Source: Flectobacillus sp. (GTDB lineage Bacteria; Bacteroidota; Bacteroidia; Cytophagales; Spirosomataceae). From it: 24,520 nt of DNA. Positions within the stretch are counted from its first letter, which is position 1, and every line of letters begins with the position of its first letter. The stretch covers positions 1 through 24,520 of the forward strand of contig JARXAV010000272.1 of the NCBI GenBank assembly GCA_029865665.1, read 5' to 3'. Shown one piece after another: positions 23,204-24,520 of the stretch. The notes beneath the pieces were generated by a model. The model worked only from the letters and a program-made list of their open reading frames with translations, made no database searches and was not told the origin of the DNA. The translations under genes were made by a program, and so were the position numbers.

Positions 23204-24481
23204 ATGCAAAAGTTATTTATACTCCTTCTAATTGTTTTTTTTTTTCAACCACTTCTCGCCCAAAGGAAAAGACTTCCATCACCCATTAACACAGATTTTA
23301 TCGAGAGTGCCCCTTCTGTTAGTGCCGATAAAGAGTTTTTGATATATCAATCTAACTCCTGTGACCCAAGTCTCATCCCAAATGATGGTACCGGAAATAC
23401 GTCCTCAAATTTTTATAACTGCATAATAGAATCTAAAAGGCATCCGAGTGGAGAATACCAAAACCCTCAACCCATAGAGGCTATCAACAGCTTTTTTAAG
23501 AACACTAGAGTCATGGGTAACCCCACAATTAGCTACGATGGTAATACAATATGGCTATCAGGGCGTGTAGGAATTGGTCGCTTAGCAAACGACGATATCT
23601 TTTTTTCTGTGAGAACTAAAGATGGTTGGAGTACTCCAATAAACCCCGGTAATTTAATTAATACCTCTCAAAATGAAGTTAGTCCTTGCTTGTCTGCCGA
23701 TGGCAAAAAATTATATTTTGCAAGAGAAGATGGACCATCTTTAGGGGGGCATCCTAACTATAAGATTTATGTAGCAACTCGCAGAAATGTTAACGCCCCT
23801 TGGGAAAGTCCTGTTTTGATGCAATATACCATTAATCAGGGATCAAGTTTCGGACCACGAATTCATGTAGATGGTAAAACGCTGTATTTTTCATCAATTC
23901 GTGGAAATCGTGAAGACTATGACCTTTATCTATCAAGACTACAAGAAGATGGATCATGGTCAGAAGCACTGCCTTTAAAGTTTTTAAATACTCGAAGAGA
24001 AGAAGTATTTGCATCTGTAAACCCTTGTGGTGATCAAATCTATTATGCCCATGATGGCGATTTATACGAAACTATTTTGCCTGAAGAATTCTGCCCTCAA
24101 AAATGTATCACATTACAAGGTTATGTACTTGACTCTGCAACACAGAAAAGTATTTACTCCACATTTACAGTGAGATATAAATCGGATACAAGTACGACAA
24201 AACTAACCAACTATTCCATTTTTTCCTCGTTAGATAATGAAGAAAATGATCATCGTATCACCGCTTTTATTCCCACAATACTGAATAATGAATGTGAAGT
24301 TTTAGTCAAAAATAAGTTATATTTCCCGAAATCTATGAGTGTTATAGGATCAGATTTTAGTACCTGTGAAATGATTTCAAAAGAAATATCATTACCAATG
24401 GTACCTGTTCCCATACCTGTACAAAGTAAATGGATAATAACACCAACTCAGAAGACAGAAACTAAAGATTTTCGAAAATAG
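23204..24481 (+). CDS. Exported PD40-type beta-propeller protein
   Basis: The 425-residue protein has a signal peptide MQKLFILLLIVFFFQPLLAQ. Residues about 25-290 contain repeated PD40/WD40-like blades: SAPSVSADKEFLIYQS, GNPTISYDGNTIWLSGR, NEVSPCLSADGKKLYFARED, FGPRIHVDGKTLYFSS and ASVNPCGDQIYYAHDGD. From about 300 (CITLQGYVLDSATQ) a carboxypeptidase-regulatory-like beta domain follows. This is the N-terminal layout of Bacteroidota envelope proteins that often end in OmpA; here the stop comes at 24479-24481 without one. The gene follows the beta-barrel protein on the same strand after 187 bases, a pairing that suggests an envelope complex (inference). Confidence 0.8.
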   Translation: MQKLFILLLIVFFFQPLLAQRKRLPSPINTDFIESAPSVSADKEFLIYQSNSCDPSLIPNDGTGNTSSNFYNCIIESKRHPSGEYQNPQPIEAINSFFKNTRVMGNPTISYDGNTIWLSGRVGIGRLANDDIFFSVRTKDGWSTPINPGNLINTSQNEVSPCLSADGKKLYFAREDGPSLGGHPNYKIYVATRRNVNAPWESPVLMQYTINQGSSFGPRIHVDGKTLYFSSIRGNREDYDLYLSRLQEDGSWSEALPLKFLNTRREEVFASVNPCGDQIYYAHDGDLYETILPEEFCPQKCITLQGYVLDSATQKSIYSTFTVRYKSDTSTTKLTNYSIFSSLDNEENDHRITAFIPTILNNECEVLVKNKLYFPKSMSVIGSDFSTCEMISKEISLPMVPVPIPVQSKWIITPTQKTETKDFRK

Positions 24482-24520
24482 GTTAAAATCATATCATCCG
24501 ATATAACCCAGTTTCGATAC

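Noticed and set aside
1..24520. Known anti-phage system (type III CRISPR-associated protease, CBASS, gasdermin-caspase)
   Set aside because: No CRISPR repeats, Cas proteins, cyclic-nucleotide synthase, sensor domain or gasdermin-like protein is visible, and the caspases carry export signals.

Overview
The window looks like an AT-rich chromosome segment of a Bacteroidota bacterium, probably of the order Cytophagales; I cannot name a genus. Reasons: signal peptides typically ending in Ala-Gln, translation starts without strong Shine-Dalgarno sequences, promoter-like TTTG...TAnnTTTG sequences, and families common in that phylum (ECF-type sigma factors paired with short single-pass membrane proteins, LytTR regulators, DUF4384, thrombospondin type-3 repeats, PD40 propellers). 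No tRNA, rRNA, CRISPR array, transposase or phage gene was seen.

Layout. The left edge holds the start of a sigma factor (minus strand, cut by the window). Diverging from it is a 49-residue lipoprotein gene whose start codon lies inside a long inverted repeat. From 888 to 18810 every gene is on the minus strand, in probably three or four transcription units. Read in transcription order, unit 1 (18810 to 12136) encodes a sigma-70-like protein, a single-pass anti-sigma-like protein, an exported TPR-caspase, an M48 metallopeptidase, a membrane protein and a caspase-fold protein that has lost both catalytic residues; a strong terminator at 12038-12078 closes it. Unit 2 (11879 to 4863) encodes an exported caspase with both catalytic residues, five exported proteins that carry a module also found at that caspase's C-terminus, and a papain-like peptidase with a DUF4384-like tail; a terminator lies at 4771-4815. 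Unit 3 (4701 to 888) encodes an exported DUF4384 protein, a LytTR regulator, a protein with two sigma-region-2-like segments and a second anti-sigma-like membrane protein; a terminator lies at 803-840. On the plus strand from 19350 come an exported caspase with Sel1 repeats, a beta-barrel-like protein with thrombospondin type-3 repeats, and a PD40 propeller protein.

How they may work together (inference): the window holds four caspase-fold proteins, one papain-like and one M48 peptidase, almost all with signal peptides, flanked by two sigma/anti-sigma-like pairs. This would suit an envelope-located proteolytic cascade that controls, or is controlled by, alternative sigma factors. Caspase-like protease control of a sigma/anti-sigma pair is known from the type III CRISPR CalpL-CalpT-CalpS system, but no CRISPR component is visible here and the proteases appear to be exported, so this would be a different arrangement. 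The catalytically dead caspase and the repeatedly reused accessory modules (DUF4384 and the 'IADKS' module) are the most unusual elements.
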